Below, one piece after another: positions 1 to 8,047 of a stretch of 27,757 nucleotides of DNA. The notes under the pieces were generated by a model, which was given only the letters and a program-made list of their open reading frames with translations, did not search any database and had not been told where the DNA came from. Position numbers and translations under genes: made by a program. Origin of the DNA: Branchiostoma floridae (Eukaryota > Chordata > Leptocardii > Amphioxiformes > Branchiostomatidae). The stretch covers positions 25,922-53,678 of the forward strand of contig NW_023365592.1 in the NCBI RefSeq assembly GCF_000003815.2, in the 5' to 3' direction. How positions within the stretch are numbered: position 1 is the first letter of the stretch; each line of letters begins with the position of its first letter.

Positions 1-330
1 TATATGATAATGATAATTATCATATAGCCAGGCGCCGCGGACGAATCAGAAGGCCCCGTTCCACGTTGGTTATGACGCCGTGACCAATCAGGGGAGTGAT
101 ACCCACCTGCCTGGCCTGAATCTACGTGTTACGGTGTCATGCGTCAGCAGAAAGGAATGCTTTGTACAGTGTGCAGTCCATGTTAGAGTTAATCCAAACA
201 TTATTACTGTTCCCATTCCTTCAAATTTATTGAATATGTACAACTATAACTTAGGATTAAGTAGCAACACACTTGTCCCAGCAGAAAGGAATGCTTTGTA
301 CAGTGTGCAGTCGATGTTAGTTACATGGGG
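1..330 (+). repeat. Foldback/MITE-like element, copy A (window-edge)
   Basis: Positions 1-27 form a small palindrome whose arms are the terminal motif ctatatgataat and its complement. From about 16 the sequence matches, in inverted orientation, the element at 14909-15429: both have the terminus attatcatatagcc, then ccgcgga(c/g)(g/c)aatcagaaggcc, and later the cagcagaaaggaatgctttg block. Copy A has an internal direct duplication of that block (about 147-191 and 281-325). It also lacks most of the hairpin that the other copy keeps. No coding capacity is evident; the 136-codon frame across it is just open repeat sequence. Confidence 0.75.
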
Positions 331-490
331 ACGTGCTGGTGAACCCAGTGTAACTAACTGTAAGGCACAGTCAGGCATGATTTCTCTAACACTCTGTTCT
401 GTTGGACTGTGTCTACTGGCAGGAACCAAGCATTTGCTTCCATCCAGGTATAACGTTATTCCATTCTGGTCTTCTTGTCTATATATCTAG

Positions 491-720
491 GATCGTACCA
501 GGCAATCGCAAGTCAGTTAAGACTTTCCAGTACTTTCTGTACAAAGTTTTCCGAAGGGCAGAGTTTCCTTGGTCTGGTGGGTTTCCCCTCCCCAGCCATT
601 TCTGTGGCCTTGATGTCACACACTGGGGTCAGAGAAACGTTACTGGGGCACTCTGTGTTGGAACAGGTGGAGATTGTTGTCTCCGGGGACCGGGAGAGGA
701 AAGTGTTGTTTTACCTCTAA
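491..720 (+). CDS. Candidate 3'-terminal coding exon, unknown product
   Basis: A pyrimidine-rich stretch ending in ctatatatctag at 490 looks like a splice acceptor. The frame after it stays open for about 76 codons to TAA at 718-720. The conceptual peptide begins GSYQAIASQLRLSS, has a hydrophobic middle (SFLGLVGFPSPAISVAL) and ends RERKVLFYL. I do not recognise the family. If real, upstream exons would lie left of the window, with repeat copy A in the preceding intron. An open frame of this size can occur by chance, so this is only a candidate. Confidence 0.25.
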
Positions 721-1376
721 ACAGCACGTTATGCACATTACTTCTCTTTTTGTTGTAAGGGCTAGTCGAAGACAGATAAAAAAGACACAAACTGTGGTAC
801 TTGTATTTCTGGCTGGGAGAAAGGCCTAATGCCTCCCAGACAGAGCTATATTCCTACTTCCTCAAAGGGCCAGGGCTCACAGGCCAGGTTGAGGTCTCTG
901 ACAGGGCTAAAGAGTAGCAATTACTATGCCTCTCAATCAACTATTTTGTCCGGGAGGAGTGCCTGTGACATGACAGGCGGGGCATCTGAGATGTCCGGGG
1001 TCACATGCTTGGCGCTTAGTTCCCTTAGAGAGTTGTCTGAATCTCTGAGGGTATGAATGGGGGGATCTTGGTGGCCTGACGTAATAGCCAGGCCAGGTAG
1101 ACAGGCCATGTAGACAGGCCAGGGGCCCAGCCCAGCTCTTTCATCGAACCCCTTATCCTCGGTGTATATGGGTGAGNNNNNNNNNNNNNNNNNNNNNNNN
1201 NNNNNNNNNNNNNNNNNNNNNNNNNNNNNNNNNNNNNNNNNNNNNNNNNNNNNNNNNNNNNNNNNNNNNNNNNNNNTGAATTTGAAGACTACACCTACTT
1301 CCACCTCCAAACAATAGTTCCCTGTATGTCTCTTAGAACAATATGCATAAATATAAGCAATACTTTTTTCACCTTT
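721..1376. other. No gene seen; repeat remnants and a 100-N gap
   Basis: The stretch contains a short hairpin (ctgggag...cctcccag, 812-840) and repeated ggccaggtagacaggcc blocks (about 1090-1125). A half-hairpin of the foldback family (ccttatcctcggtgtatatg) then runs straight into the N gap at 1177-1276. The other half of that hairpin is probably hidden in the gap. No coding exon is supported. Confidence 0.6.
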
Positions 1377-1521
1377 GTCCCGAGGTGTATATGGTGAGAT
1401 AATCCCTGGTCAGGTGCGGTAACCACCTCATAAATCACCTCGTTCGCTACGCTCACTCGGTGGTTTATTCGGTGGTTATCGCACCTGACCAGGGATTATC
1501 TCACCATATACACCTCGGGAC
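1377..1521. repeat. Long hairpin (foldback) element, about 51-bp arms
   Basis: Arms 1377-1427 and 1471-1521 are reverse complements over 51 positions with one mismatch (g/a at the gcggtaa/gcgataa site). Each starts gtcccgaggtgtatatggtg. The inner part is itself partly palindromic (aaatcacc...ggtggttta), around a cgttcgctacgctcact core. Related copies lie at 14562-14640 and 14769-14886. The structure fits a foldback-type non-autonomous repeat. It lies just upstream of the kelch-like gene's first visible exon. Confidence 0.9.
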
Positions 1522-1600
1522 GGGGCATTAACCCTTTATTTCAGGTCTCTTGCTGCTATATTATGTGGGTAATCAGTGTTTGTCTAGTCTACCTACCCTT

Positions 1601-1613
1601 TGACCTGAGGTCA
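1601..1613. promoter_or_regulatory. Perfect TGACCT-N1-AGGTCA palindrome 16 bp upstream of the kelch-gene ATG
   Basis: TGACCTGAGGTCA is two nuclear-receptor half-sites in everted arrangement with a 1-bp spacer. It sits in the presumed 5' leader, and its last base overlaps an out-of-frame ATG at 1613. The motif is exact. Function is inferred only from similarity to AGGTCA half-sites, and a chance occurrence is quite possible. Confidence 0.35.
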
Positions 1614-1629
1614 TGCCGTCATCATCATC

Positions 1630-1884
1630 ATGGCAGCCGCAGACCAAGAAACCCACGTCAGCGCAGTTTGTCCTCGTCCCTACAAAGACGAGAGCTATCT
1701 GCACGGGTTTCTTGGAACTGTGGGTAACTTTCAGAAGGATGGGGTACTGCAGGATGTCGTCATTGAAGTCGAGGGCCAGCGGTTTCCCTGCCATCGGCTT
1801 GTTCTGTCCGCGGCCAGCCCCTACTTCAGGGCCATGTTTACAAGTGACATGGCGGAAAGTCGACAGAAGACGGTTGTTTTACAG
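1630..1884 (+). CDS. Kelch-like protein, exon 1 (N-terminal half of BTB/POZ domain)
   Basis: ATG at 1630 sits in a good initiation context (catcATGG) and opens an 85-codon exon ending exactly on a codon (phase 0) at a consensus donor, acag|gtaggg. The peptide has the BTB signature in the second half: LQDVVIEVEGQRFPCHRLVL, then SAASPYFRAMF and M at the expected spacing. The H-R-L-V-L, A-A-S-P-Y-F and M-F residues are the family hallmarks. BTB domains mediate dimerisation and Cullin-3 binding, so the complete protein would be a substrate adaptor of a CUL3 ubiquitin ligase. BACK and kelch exons follow on the same strand from 7014. The remaining ~70 residues of BTB and early BACK are not found in between. 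An out-of-frame ATG at 1613 lies 17 nt upstream. Confidence 0.9.
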
Positions 1885-3739
1885 GTAGGGTTGGCGTGAC
1901 ATGTGGTTATAGCAATCTAGGGGACATTCAAGGATTCTACGTATCATAGGAAAAGGGAAACCCATGATTTACCAAAGTCAAATATGAAATTCTCCCTTTC
2001 TGTGACCCTTGTACTAAGCCCGGATGAGTTCTTACGGTATGTCCGGTAAAAACGGTATAGTAAAGCCGCGATGCATTATATCAGCCTAAAAAATGGTTCC
2101 CCGTTCTTGGAAGGGGTTAATAAATCACGAGGAACTATTTTTGAAAGCTGGACCGCAGTTAGAAGTCATGTAATTACGCCTGAAAGTTGACCAATTTTCA
2201 GCGTTTTAGCGGTGCGTTTCGCTATGTATTCGAGACGAGTTACGCACTGCATGGGGTTTTCCGATATACCGGGTTATAGGACAAGGATCAACTGCTTCCG
2301 GGGTCAACCATACCAATAGTGTAGTGTTGTTGCACTATCACCTAACTCGGTGATATGGCAGTCACTTTAACACATTTAATGGATTACTGTANNNNNNNNN
2401 NNNNNNNNNNNNNNNNNNNNNNNNNNNNNNNNNNNNNNNNNNNNNNNNNNNNNNNNNNNNNNNNNNNNNNNNNNNNNNNNNNNNNNNNNNNNNNNNNNNN
2501 NNNNNNNNNNNNNNNNNNNNNNNNNNNNNNNNNNNNNNNNNNNNNNNNNNNNNNNNNNNNNNNNNNNNNNNNNNGCTCGGGGAATCAGCAGTCCGTGATC
2601 TGGCCCGGGTATTATTTGTCCAGTCATGTCTATATGAAAATTTTGGGTTTTTGATGCTTCCAAACAGGGCTCTAGCCAGTGAGTTCGTCAGCCCATGGAA
2701 AAATCCTGCCAATTTTTTCCGACATTGAATAAAGAATGCCTACCTCGTGCGATCGATGTTGCGCCCTCCCGCATCAAATGCTAGTAGTTTTTCCAGAGGA
2801 TAAAATAACGGCGCCATCACACCTTGTGTTTTTTTTTCTATTTTGCCCGATGATTTTACTAAAATTTATCATTTATCGAATCGGTCGGGTTTTACAAGGC
2901 CGCGCCGTCATTTTCCACGAGCGTGCGTTTGTTTCGTGCGACCTCAGGTAACCCCGTTTTCGGCGTGAAATCTTTGGCTCACTGCTGAATTTCTTTTTAC
3001 ATAGAGACCAAGAACGTTATACATTGTACGAAGGACCATGATCTGCTGCGTCTTTGGCAGTGATCAGTGCCGGTGTAGCCTTGAAGGAGTAGCCAGAAAA
3101 GACGTCCCAACGTGCTGGGCGCTGCGATCGACAGTCCGTCTGGGGAGGGGGGCGTGCCGCGCCATGTGCCACAGACGACAATGCGAGTGCACAGCCGACT
3201 CGATCGACGCTTGACAACAATATTGCGGCCCCTTTTCTGCCGCAAATTTTGTCCTTTTGAAACAAAAGAAATGTTGTAAATAAGAAATAAAGTGGATAGT
3301 TTTGGATTCTTCACATATTTACCGCGCACCGCTTTTGTAACTTAAATATTTGGGGAAACTCAGCCGAGCCGAGTGCGTCTTTCCAGAAAAAAATAAGTCC
3401 GGAGACGGAATGACGTATGCCTGGCGTGAACGCTGGTCCAGGGCAGCGCCACTTTGGGGGACCTAGGGGGGCAAAGCCCCCCGGAAGCTCTTGCATTTTA
3501 GGCTATTCAGAAGGCTTATTTTATCAGTTTTAGGGCCATGTCAAGATATCAAAACAAAAAATAGTATAAACAATTCTTTCCAAAAAATTAACATGGCCCT
3601 CCCCCTATCTCAAAAAAATTAACATGACCCTCCCCCCACCTCAAAAAAAATTAACATGGCCCTCCCCCCCTAACGCACCAGCCCTCCCCCCCTGATAAAT
3701 ATCGTACAGTCCCCAAGGGAAGTGTATTCAGATACAAAT
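1885..3739 (+). other. First intron of kelch-like gene, 5' part, with a 183-N gap
   Basis: After the donor at 1885 no exon with BTB-like coding potential is seen. The gap at 2392-2574 is 183 N, not the round 100 used for the other two, so it may be a sized gap. The sequence on both its sides looks non-coding. Positions 3451-3482 hold a G/C hairpin (gggggac...gcaaagccccccgg). Positions 3581-3700 hold a degenerate short tandem repeat of caaaaaattaacatggccct followed by C-runs. Confidence 0.6.
3581..3700 (+). repeat. Degenerate tandem repeat (A-rich/C-rich unit, about 35 bp)
   Basis: Three consecutive copies of a unit made of an A-run, ttaacatgrccct and a C-run are visible at about 3581, 3610 and 3650. 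Two shorter C-rich remnants follow. It is intronic and non-coding. Confidence 0.75.
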
Positions 3740-4072
3740 GTGCCATACTACAGGTGTGTCAAAAAAATTGACACAGTTGTGCCAATGCCGAAGATTTGCG
3801 TTCTTAAGACAGGTTTGTATGGATCAAACAGAGACTTTCTACTTGTGTATCATATAGAATGAAACTGTTCTTGTCCTGTCGGGATTTTAGGTTTTTATTT
3901 TACGTTTTTATTTTACGATTTTACGTTTACGACAGGAAAATAACAGTGTAATACTATATGATACACATGTAGAAAGTTGCTGTTCCATCCGTATAAATCT
4001 CCCTTCAGAACCCAAATCTTCGGCATTGGCGCGACTGTGTCAATTTGTTTTGACACAGCTGTAGTATGGCAC
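3740..4072. repeat. Foldback at the left edge of the satellite array
   Basis: Positions 3740 to about 3890 read as the reverse complement of a ~150-bp stretch of the satellite unit, starting gtgccatactacaggtgtgtc. The direct copy runs from about 3930 to 4072 and ends gacacagctgtagtatggcac. The arms are separated by an A/T-rich spacer (repeated ttttattttacg). The array therefore begins with an inverted unit and can form a long hairpin. Confidence 0.85.
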
Positions 4073-4991
4073 TGTTCTATCCGCAGAAACCTCCCTCAAT
4101 AACGTCAAATCTCGACAGGACAAGAACAGTGTAATACTATATGATACACATGTAGAAAGTCGCTGTTCCATCCGTATCAACCTCCCTTAAGACGAAATCT
4201 TCGGCATCTGCGCGACTGTGTCAATTTGTTTTGACACACCTGTAGTATGGCACTGTTCTATCCGAATAAAACTCCATTAATAACGTCAAATCTCGACAGG
4301 ACAAGAACAGTGTAATACTATATGATACACATGTAGAAAGTCGCTGTTCCATCCGTATAAATCTCCCTTCAGAACGCGAATCTTAAGCAGTGGCGCAACT
4401 GTGTCAATTTGTTTTGACCTACCTGTAGTATGGCACTGTTCTATCGGAATAAACCTCTCTCAATAACGTAAAATCTCAACAGGACAAGAACAGTGTCATA
4501 CACATGTAGAAAGTCTCTGTTTCATTGGTACAAACCTCTTAAGAACGGAAATCTTCGCCATTGGCGCAACTGTGTCAATTTGTTTTGACACACCTGTTAG
4601 TATGGCACTGTTCTATTTGTACAAACCTTCCTCAAAAACGTAAAATCCCGACAGGACAAGAACAGTGTCATTCTATATGATACACATGTGAATAGTCTCT
4701 GTTTCATCCGTACAAACAGGTACAGGTACAGATACAGATACCGGTACAGGTACAGATACAACGGAAATCTTCGGCATTTGCGCAACTGTGTCAATTTGTT
4801 TTGACACACCTGTAGTATGGCACTGTTCTATCCGAATAAAACTCCCTTAATAACGTAACATCTCAACAGGAAAGTAACAGTGTCATTCTATATGATACAC
4901 GTGTAGAAATATTCTGTTTCATCCGTATAAACCTCCCTTCAGAACGCAAATGTTCGGCATTCGCACAACTCTGTCAAATATTTGATACACC
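3930..4991 (+). repeat. Intronic satellite array, ~180-bp unit, about 5-6 copies
   Basis: The phrase gtagtatggcactgttctat recurs at about 4061, 4242, 4425, 4597 (as ttagtatgg) and 4812, giving spacings of about 181, 183, 172 and 215. Each unit also contains a gacaggacaagaacagtgt block, an atgatacacatgtagaaag block, a cttcggcattggcgcaactgtg block and tgtcaatttgttttgacacacc. The longer fourth unit carries an inserted ggtacagatacag microsatellite (about 4719-4760). The array ends at 4991, where a truncated retrotransposon begins. Confidence 0.9.
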
Positions 4992-5004
4992 TGTATATGT
5001 CACT
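4992..5004 (+). repeat. Left target-site duplication of the truncated non-LTR element
   Basis: tgtatatgtcact here is repeated exactly at 6680-6692, immediately after the TGAG-rich tail. The flanking base differs on each side (c/g before, t/a after). It looks like a mutated piece of the satellite (tgtagtatggcact), so the element landed in the last satellite unit. Confidence 0.85.
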
Positions 5005-5247
5005 TCAGTCCTTCTGTACGGCTCCGAAACCTGGCCGCTGAGCAACACCTTGGCAGCCCGTCTCGATGGGTTTGACAGCAGAGCCTTGAGGAGAATCACA
5101 TGCACTCGCTGGCAAGAGCATGTGCGTAACTGCGACCTCCGGGAGCAGACCGGACAACCTCCTGCCTCTAGCCTCGCTGCCATGAGAAGAGTCCGCTGGT
5201 ATGGCCACGTCCTTCGCCTCCCCCCAGAACACCCTACGAGAGCCCTG
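5005..5247 (+). pseudogene. 5'-truncated non-LTR retrotransposon, C-terminal reverse transcriptase region (part 1)
   Basis: From the end of the target duplication the frame reads SVLLYGSETWPLS, a very common phrase in the C-terminal region of animal non-LTR reverse transcriptases. ITCTRWQEHVRN, LREQTGQPPASS and VRWYGHVLRLPPEHPTRAL follow. The frame has no stop up to the leucine codon at 5245-5247, where a 1.2-kb element interrupts it. Catalytic RT motifs are absent because the 5' end was lost, as usual for target-primed insertion. The family is probably RTE-like or of the type seen in CFDP2-associated ORFs. The clade assignment is tentative. Confidence 0.85.
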
Positions 5248-6458
5248 TCGTATCTACTTTTCGGCGGCTCCAGGAATCGTCCAAAAACCTTACGAAAACT
5301 AGATATCCAGGATTCGTACTTCCGGTGCCGTCAATCATGGTGATTGACAGTACAGAAAACATTATTATGCACGCCCATGTTTCCATATATGGGTCGACCT
5401 CGTGAGACCTCGACAGACTCAAGTTGCGAGAGATTAAAACCCGGAAGTGACCGCTGCCCTCCCCATGATAGGACGTCATCTGAATGCTACTAACACGTAA
5501 ATAGAATGTGATGCTACACGAAAAACAACTTCAAACACACAACACATAATATAGTCGTGCGACTGTTATTGTCTATCGTTGTGGACAACGGTTGTCTTTA
5601 GACATGCGTTCAGAGTATTACGGGGCACCCGCAGTGCAGGATACCATTGCGGTGCGTGCGTGACCCACAGTGACCGCTTGCTCGCAAATCAAAAATGGCG
5701 GCAGAATTCCTTATTTTCGTCAGGCGTTCAGGCCGTTTTCTGGATATCCAGGAATCGTCCTCCTGTTCAGGCCGTTTTCTGGATATCCAGGATTCATCCT
5801 GAGTCTGTTCAAGCCGTTTTCTGGATATCCAGGATTCGTCCTGAGTCTGTTCAAGCCGTTTTCTGGATATCCAGGATTCGTCCTGAGCCTGTTCAAGCCG
5901 TTTTTTGGATATCCAGGAAGCGTCCTCGTGTTCAAGCCGTTTCCTGGATATCCAGGATGTGGACCAGGCCTTGTGTGAGAAAGAGACGCCATCTGGATGC
6001 TATTAACACGTTACCGTGAATGTGTCGCTATACGGAAAACAACAGTAACTTTATCCCATCTTGACTGCCATTTGTTAATTCATTACGCAAAAAGCATTTT
6101 GGGCCTGATACGTAAGTAACATGTAAACATCAAAGTATCATTATCAACATTCGTTTAAGTTCTGTAACACCAGGATCAGCAGAATAAACTACACGATCTT
6201 CTTGCGGGGAGATACAAAGATGGCGGCTTTCTGACGAAAACAACATGCCCCCTCCCTCCGCATAGTCTCCTCCCTCGAAAACAGGAAGCTCCACCCCCAC
6301 GTACACGTTCTGGATAAACACCGTCGTCTATCCAGGAAACGTCCTGTTTGCGACGATTTCTGGATATCCAGGAATCGTCCTTCTGCTCAGGACGATTCCT
6401 GGATATCCAGGATTCGGCATATTACGAAAGTTAGATACTGACGAAAGTTGGATACAAC
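5248..6458 (+). mobile_element. 1.2-kb non-autonomous palindrome-rich element, copy 1
   Basis: It is bounded by a 7-bp duplication agccctg (5241-5247 and 6459-6465). Removing the element plus one duplication exactly restores the interrupted reverse transcriptase frame (leucine at 5245 to leucine at 6466), so both boundaries are well fixed. The termini are weakly inverted (cgtatctacttttcg against tgtatccaactttcg read from the right end). Internally there are: a 39/42-bp minisatellite with a CTGGATATCCAG palindrome (5740-5955); two more palindromes at 6360-6371 and 6399-6410; a direct duplication of a ~60-bp block (about 5470-5530 and 5983-6042); and a gatggcggc-type motif at 6217-6227. No convincing protein is encoded. 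An inverted, shorter copy lies at 12766-13552. Confidence 0.88.
5740..5955. repeat. 39/42-bp minisatellite carrying a 12-bp perfect palindrome
   Basis: CTGGATATCCAG starts at 5740, 5779, 5821, 5863 and 5944, with a one-base variant at 5905. The spacings are 39, 42, 42, 42 and 39. Between the palindromes lies a conserved gattcgtcctgagtctgttc linker and an aagccgttt lead. Because every period is a multiple of three, several frames stay open across the array on both strands. That openness is a by-product of the periods, not evidence of coding. Confidence 0.93.
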
Positions 6459-6465
6459 AGCCCTG
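6459..6465 (+). repeat. Right 7-bp target-site duplication of the palindrome-rich element
   Basis: agccctg matches 5241-5247. The codon phase of the interrupted retrotransposon frame is continuous from 5247 to 6466. Confidence 0.8.
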
Positions 6466-6666
6466 CTAGACTTCGATCCCAAGCAGGCAGGATGGCGGCG
6501 ACCACGGGGGGCGCCTCGCACCCGCTGGATGGACGTGGTGACCAGAGATCTCCGCATCATCAACATCACACCCCAGCAGGCGCAGCCAGCAGCATTGAAC
6601 AGAGGGCGGTGGAGAACTCTAGTGCACGCAGTCGGCTCTACGCACCATGTGCAAGAGGATGAGTGA
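6466..6666 (+). pseudogene. 5'-truncated non-LTR retrotransposon, C-terminal end (part 2)
   Basis: This continues the frame broken at 5247. It reads LDFDPKQAGWRRPRGAPRTR, then WMDVVTRDL, AALNRGRWRTLVHAV and a stop TGA at 6664-6666. The pattern R-x-R-G-x-P-x-x-R-W followed by D-R-x-x-W-R-x-L-V is the usual extreme C-terminus of this class of reverse transcriptase. The stop codon lies inside the TGAG-repeat tail that ends the element. Confidence 0.85.
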
Positions 6667-6679
6667 GTGAGTGAGTGAG
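6658..6679 (+). repeat. 3' microsatellite tail (TGAG)n of the truncated non-LTR element
   Basis: About five tandem tgag units follow the C-terminal codons, with the 13-bp target duplication directly after. A short tandem-repeat tail instead of poly(A) is typical of several non-LTR clades. Confidence 0.85.
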
Positions 6680-6692
6680 TGTATATGTCACT
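6680..6692 (+). repeat. Right 13-bp target-site duplication of the truncated non-LTR element
   Basis: tgtatatgtcact is identical to 4992-5004. Confidence 0.85.
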
Positions 6693-7013
6693 ATTTTATG
6701 TGACATAAGACAGGTGGTCACTTCACTTCTTTTTTCTTTTCTCTCATACATAGATGGGTTTATATTCCTTTTGAACTTCTAGAAGAATAATTGTGCTGAA
6801 ACATATTGCAATTTAAAGTTCCATTTCTTGTATACTATGAGTAGAAAGACTGTTATTCTAGAAGATGTCGTTTGCAAATTGGAATTTCTTAAAGTGTAAC
6901 CTCAGAACGGTCTAAAAGGATATCATAACGTACTTTTCAGTTCTGTTTTTTTCAGTTTTAACAAGCCTTAACAAGTGGGAGTTTGCGTTTTATTTTACCA
7001 TACACCTCCACAG

Positions 7014-7153
7014 GTCGCCTCTATTGAAGATTTCTGCAGCCTGTGTGTGAATCAACTGACTGAGATCATCAGCCATGATGAGCTGAATGTTAAAGAGGAG
7101 ACGACAGTGTGGGAGGCTGTGGTAAGATGGGTGCAGCACAGCAGGGAGGACAG
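7014..7153 (+). CDS. Kelch-like protein, BACK-domain exon (first part)
   Basis: The acceptor is cctccacag at 7005-7013 and the donor is ag|gtgggt at 7154. The exon reads VASIEDFCSLCVNQLTEIIS, then HDELNVKEETTVWEAVVRWV and QHSREDR. This matches the conserved core of the BACK domain that follows BTB in CUL3 adaptors, with the L-x-x-I-I-x-x-D-x-L-x-V-x-x-E and V-W-E-A-V-x-R-W-V residues. It starts in phase 0 and leaves 2 nt (ag), which join the first base of the next exon (a) to complete the Arg codon. The exon before it should carry the end of BTB and was not found. Confidence 0.92.
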
Positions 7154-7287
7154 GTGGGTGTCAGTGTTCAAGAAGTAAATATGAAGTTTTTGACATGCAA
7201 ATAAATGATTGTGGAACTTGTTTTGGTTAAGGAGCTTCTGTATTACTAAGAAATTGGCAGAACTCACCCCTACCCTGTACCACACAG

Positions 7288-7494
7288 ACTGCAGCACCTA
7301 CCCAGCATCCTCTCTCACATCCGCTTCAACCTACTGACCTCAGACGACACGACAGCCATCTTGGAACACACGCTGGTTAGGGAGGACCCAAGATGTTCTG
7401 AGGTCATTAGGGATGTGGTACAGAAAGGGAACACTGACCTGAGACCGAGGCATGGGATGTTCACGGAGATGATGCTGATGTTCGATTTTATGCG
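7288..7494 (+). CDS. Kelch-like protein, BACK-domain exon (second part)
   Basis: The acceptor is ccacacag at 7280-7287 and the donor is atgcg|gtatat at 7495. The exon reads LQHLPSILSHIRFNLLTSDD, then TTAILEHTLVREDPRCSEVI and RDVVQKGNTDLRPRHGM. The L-P-x-L-L-x-x-I-R-x-x-L-L pattern is the usual second half of BACK. Splice phases fit both neighbours: one base completes the preceding Arg codon, and cg is carried forward to complete CGT with the next exon. Confidence 0.92.
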
Positions 7495-7617
7495 GTATAT
7501 TTATATATGTATTTCTTCTTATCTTTTTGACTTTGTAAGCTGCGAATAATCCACACAATAACATTGCATAGTTTTGTGGATAAATGTACTATGTTGTAAT
7601 AGGATGTACTGTCCTAT

Positions 7618-7755
7618 CTATTTAGCTGGTACAACCGGCCTTTGGCTAAACACACCAGCTTTGCGGCGCGGCAGCAGCTGGTTATATCACACTGAACGAC
7701 CCGTCACATCTAACTTTTGCACATCCATCTGCAAGCGTGCTTTAAAACTAACCAA
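7618..7755 (-). mobile_element. 3'-end fragment of the CR1/L2-type element family
   Basis: It is about 140 bp and closely resembles the 3' end of the element at 23538-27595. Shared strings include aacacaccagctttgc, gcggcgcggcagcagctggt and cttttgcacatc. It covers only the last ~20 codons (ending like QKL.VT.RSV-stop) and the 3' UTR. It lies in the last intron of the kelch-like gene, antisense to it. Short 5'-truncated copies are the usual product of target-primed reverse transcription. Confidence 0.85.
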
Positions 7756-8047
7756 AGAAGCCACTAGTATTTTATAGCACAATGTTAAACCTTCTTTTAA
7801 CAAAAAGGTGGATGATCTGTGTAAACCTTTTGCGTTAAAAGAAATTTTAGCATTGTACTTCGATTACTACAAGTCTACAGCACAGATATTCCCACCTATA
7901 AATAAGTGCTTTTGTTGAGGGCCACAAGATAAGATTTTATAGAACAGTGCATGCTTTGATTTCATCCTCATCCCTATACTATCGGCTATATAAAGGTATG
8001 GGTTTCCAGTCCATGTTTATTGAAATTTTGTATTTTGTCCTCACCAG

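Noticed and set aside
933-1310. ORF spanning the 100-N gap
   Set aside because: The open frame exists only because N codons contain no stops; the flanking residues show no domain. The same applies to frames over 2392-2574 and 15216-15315.
5579-6019. Long overlapping open frames on both strands across the GGATATCC minisatellite
   Set aside because: Unit lengths of 39 and 42 bp keep three frames open at once; the repeat peptides (e.g. QAVFWISR) are by-products of the palindromic DNA.
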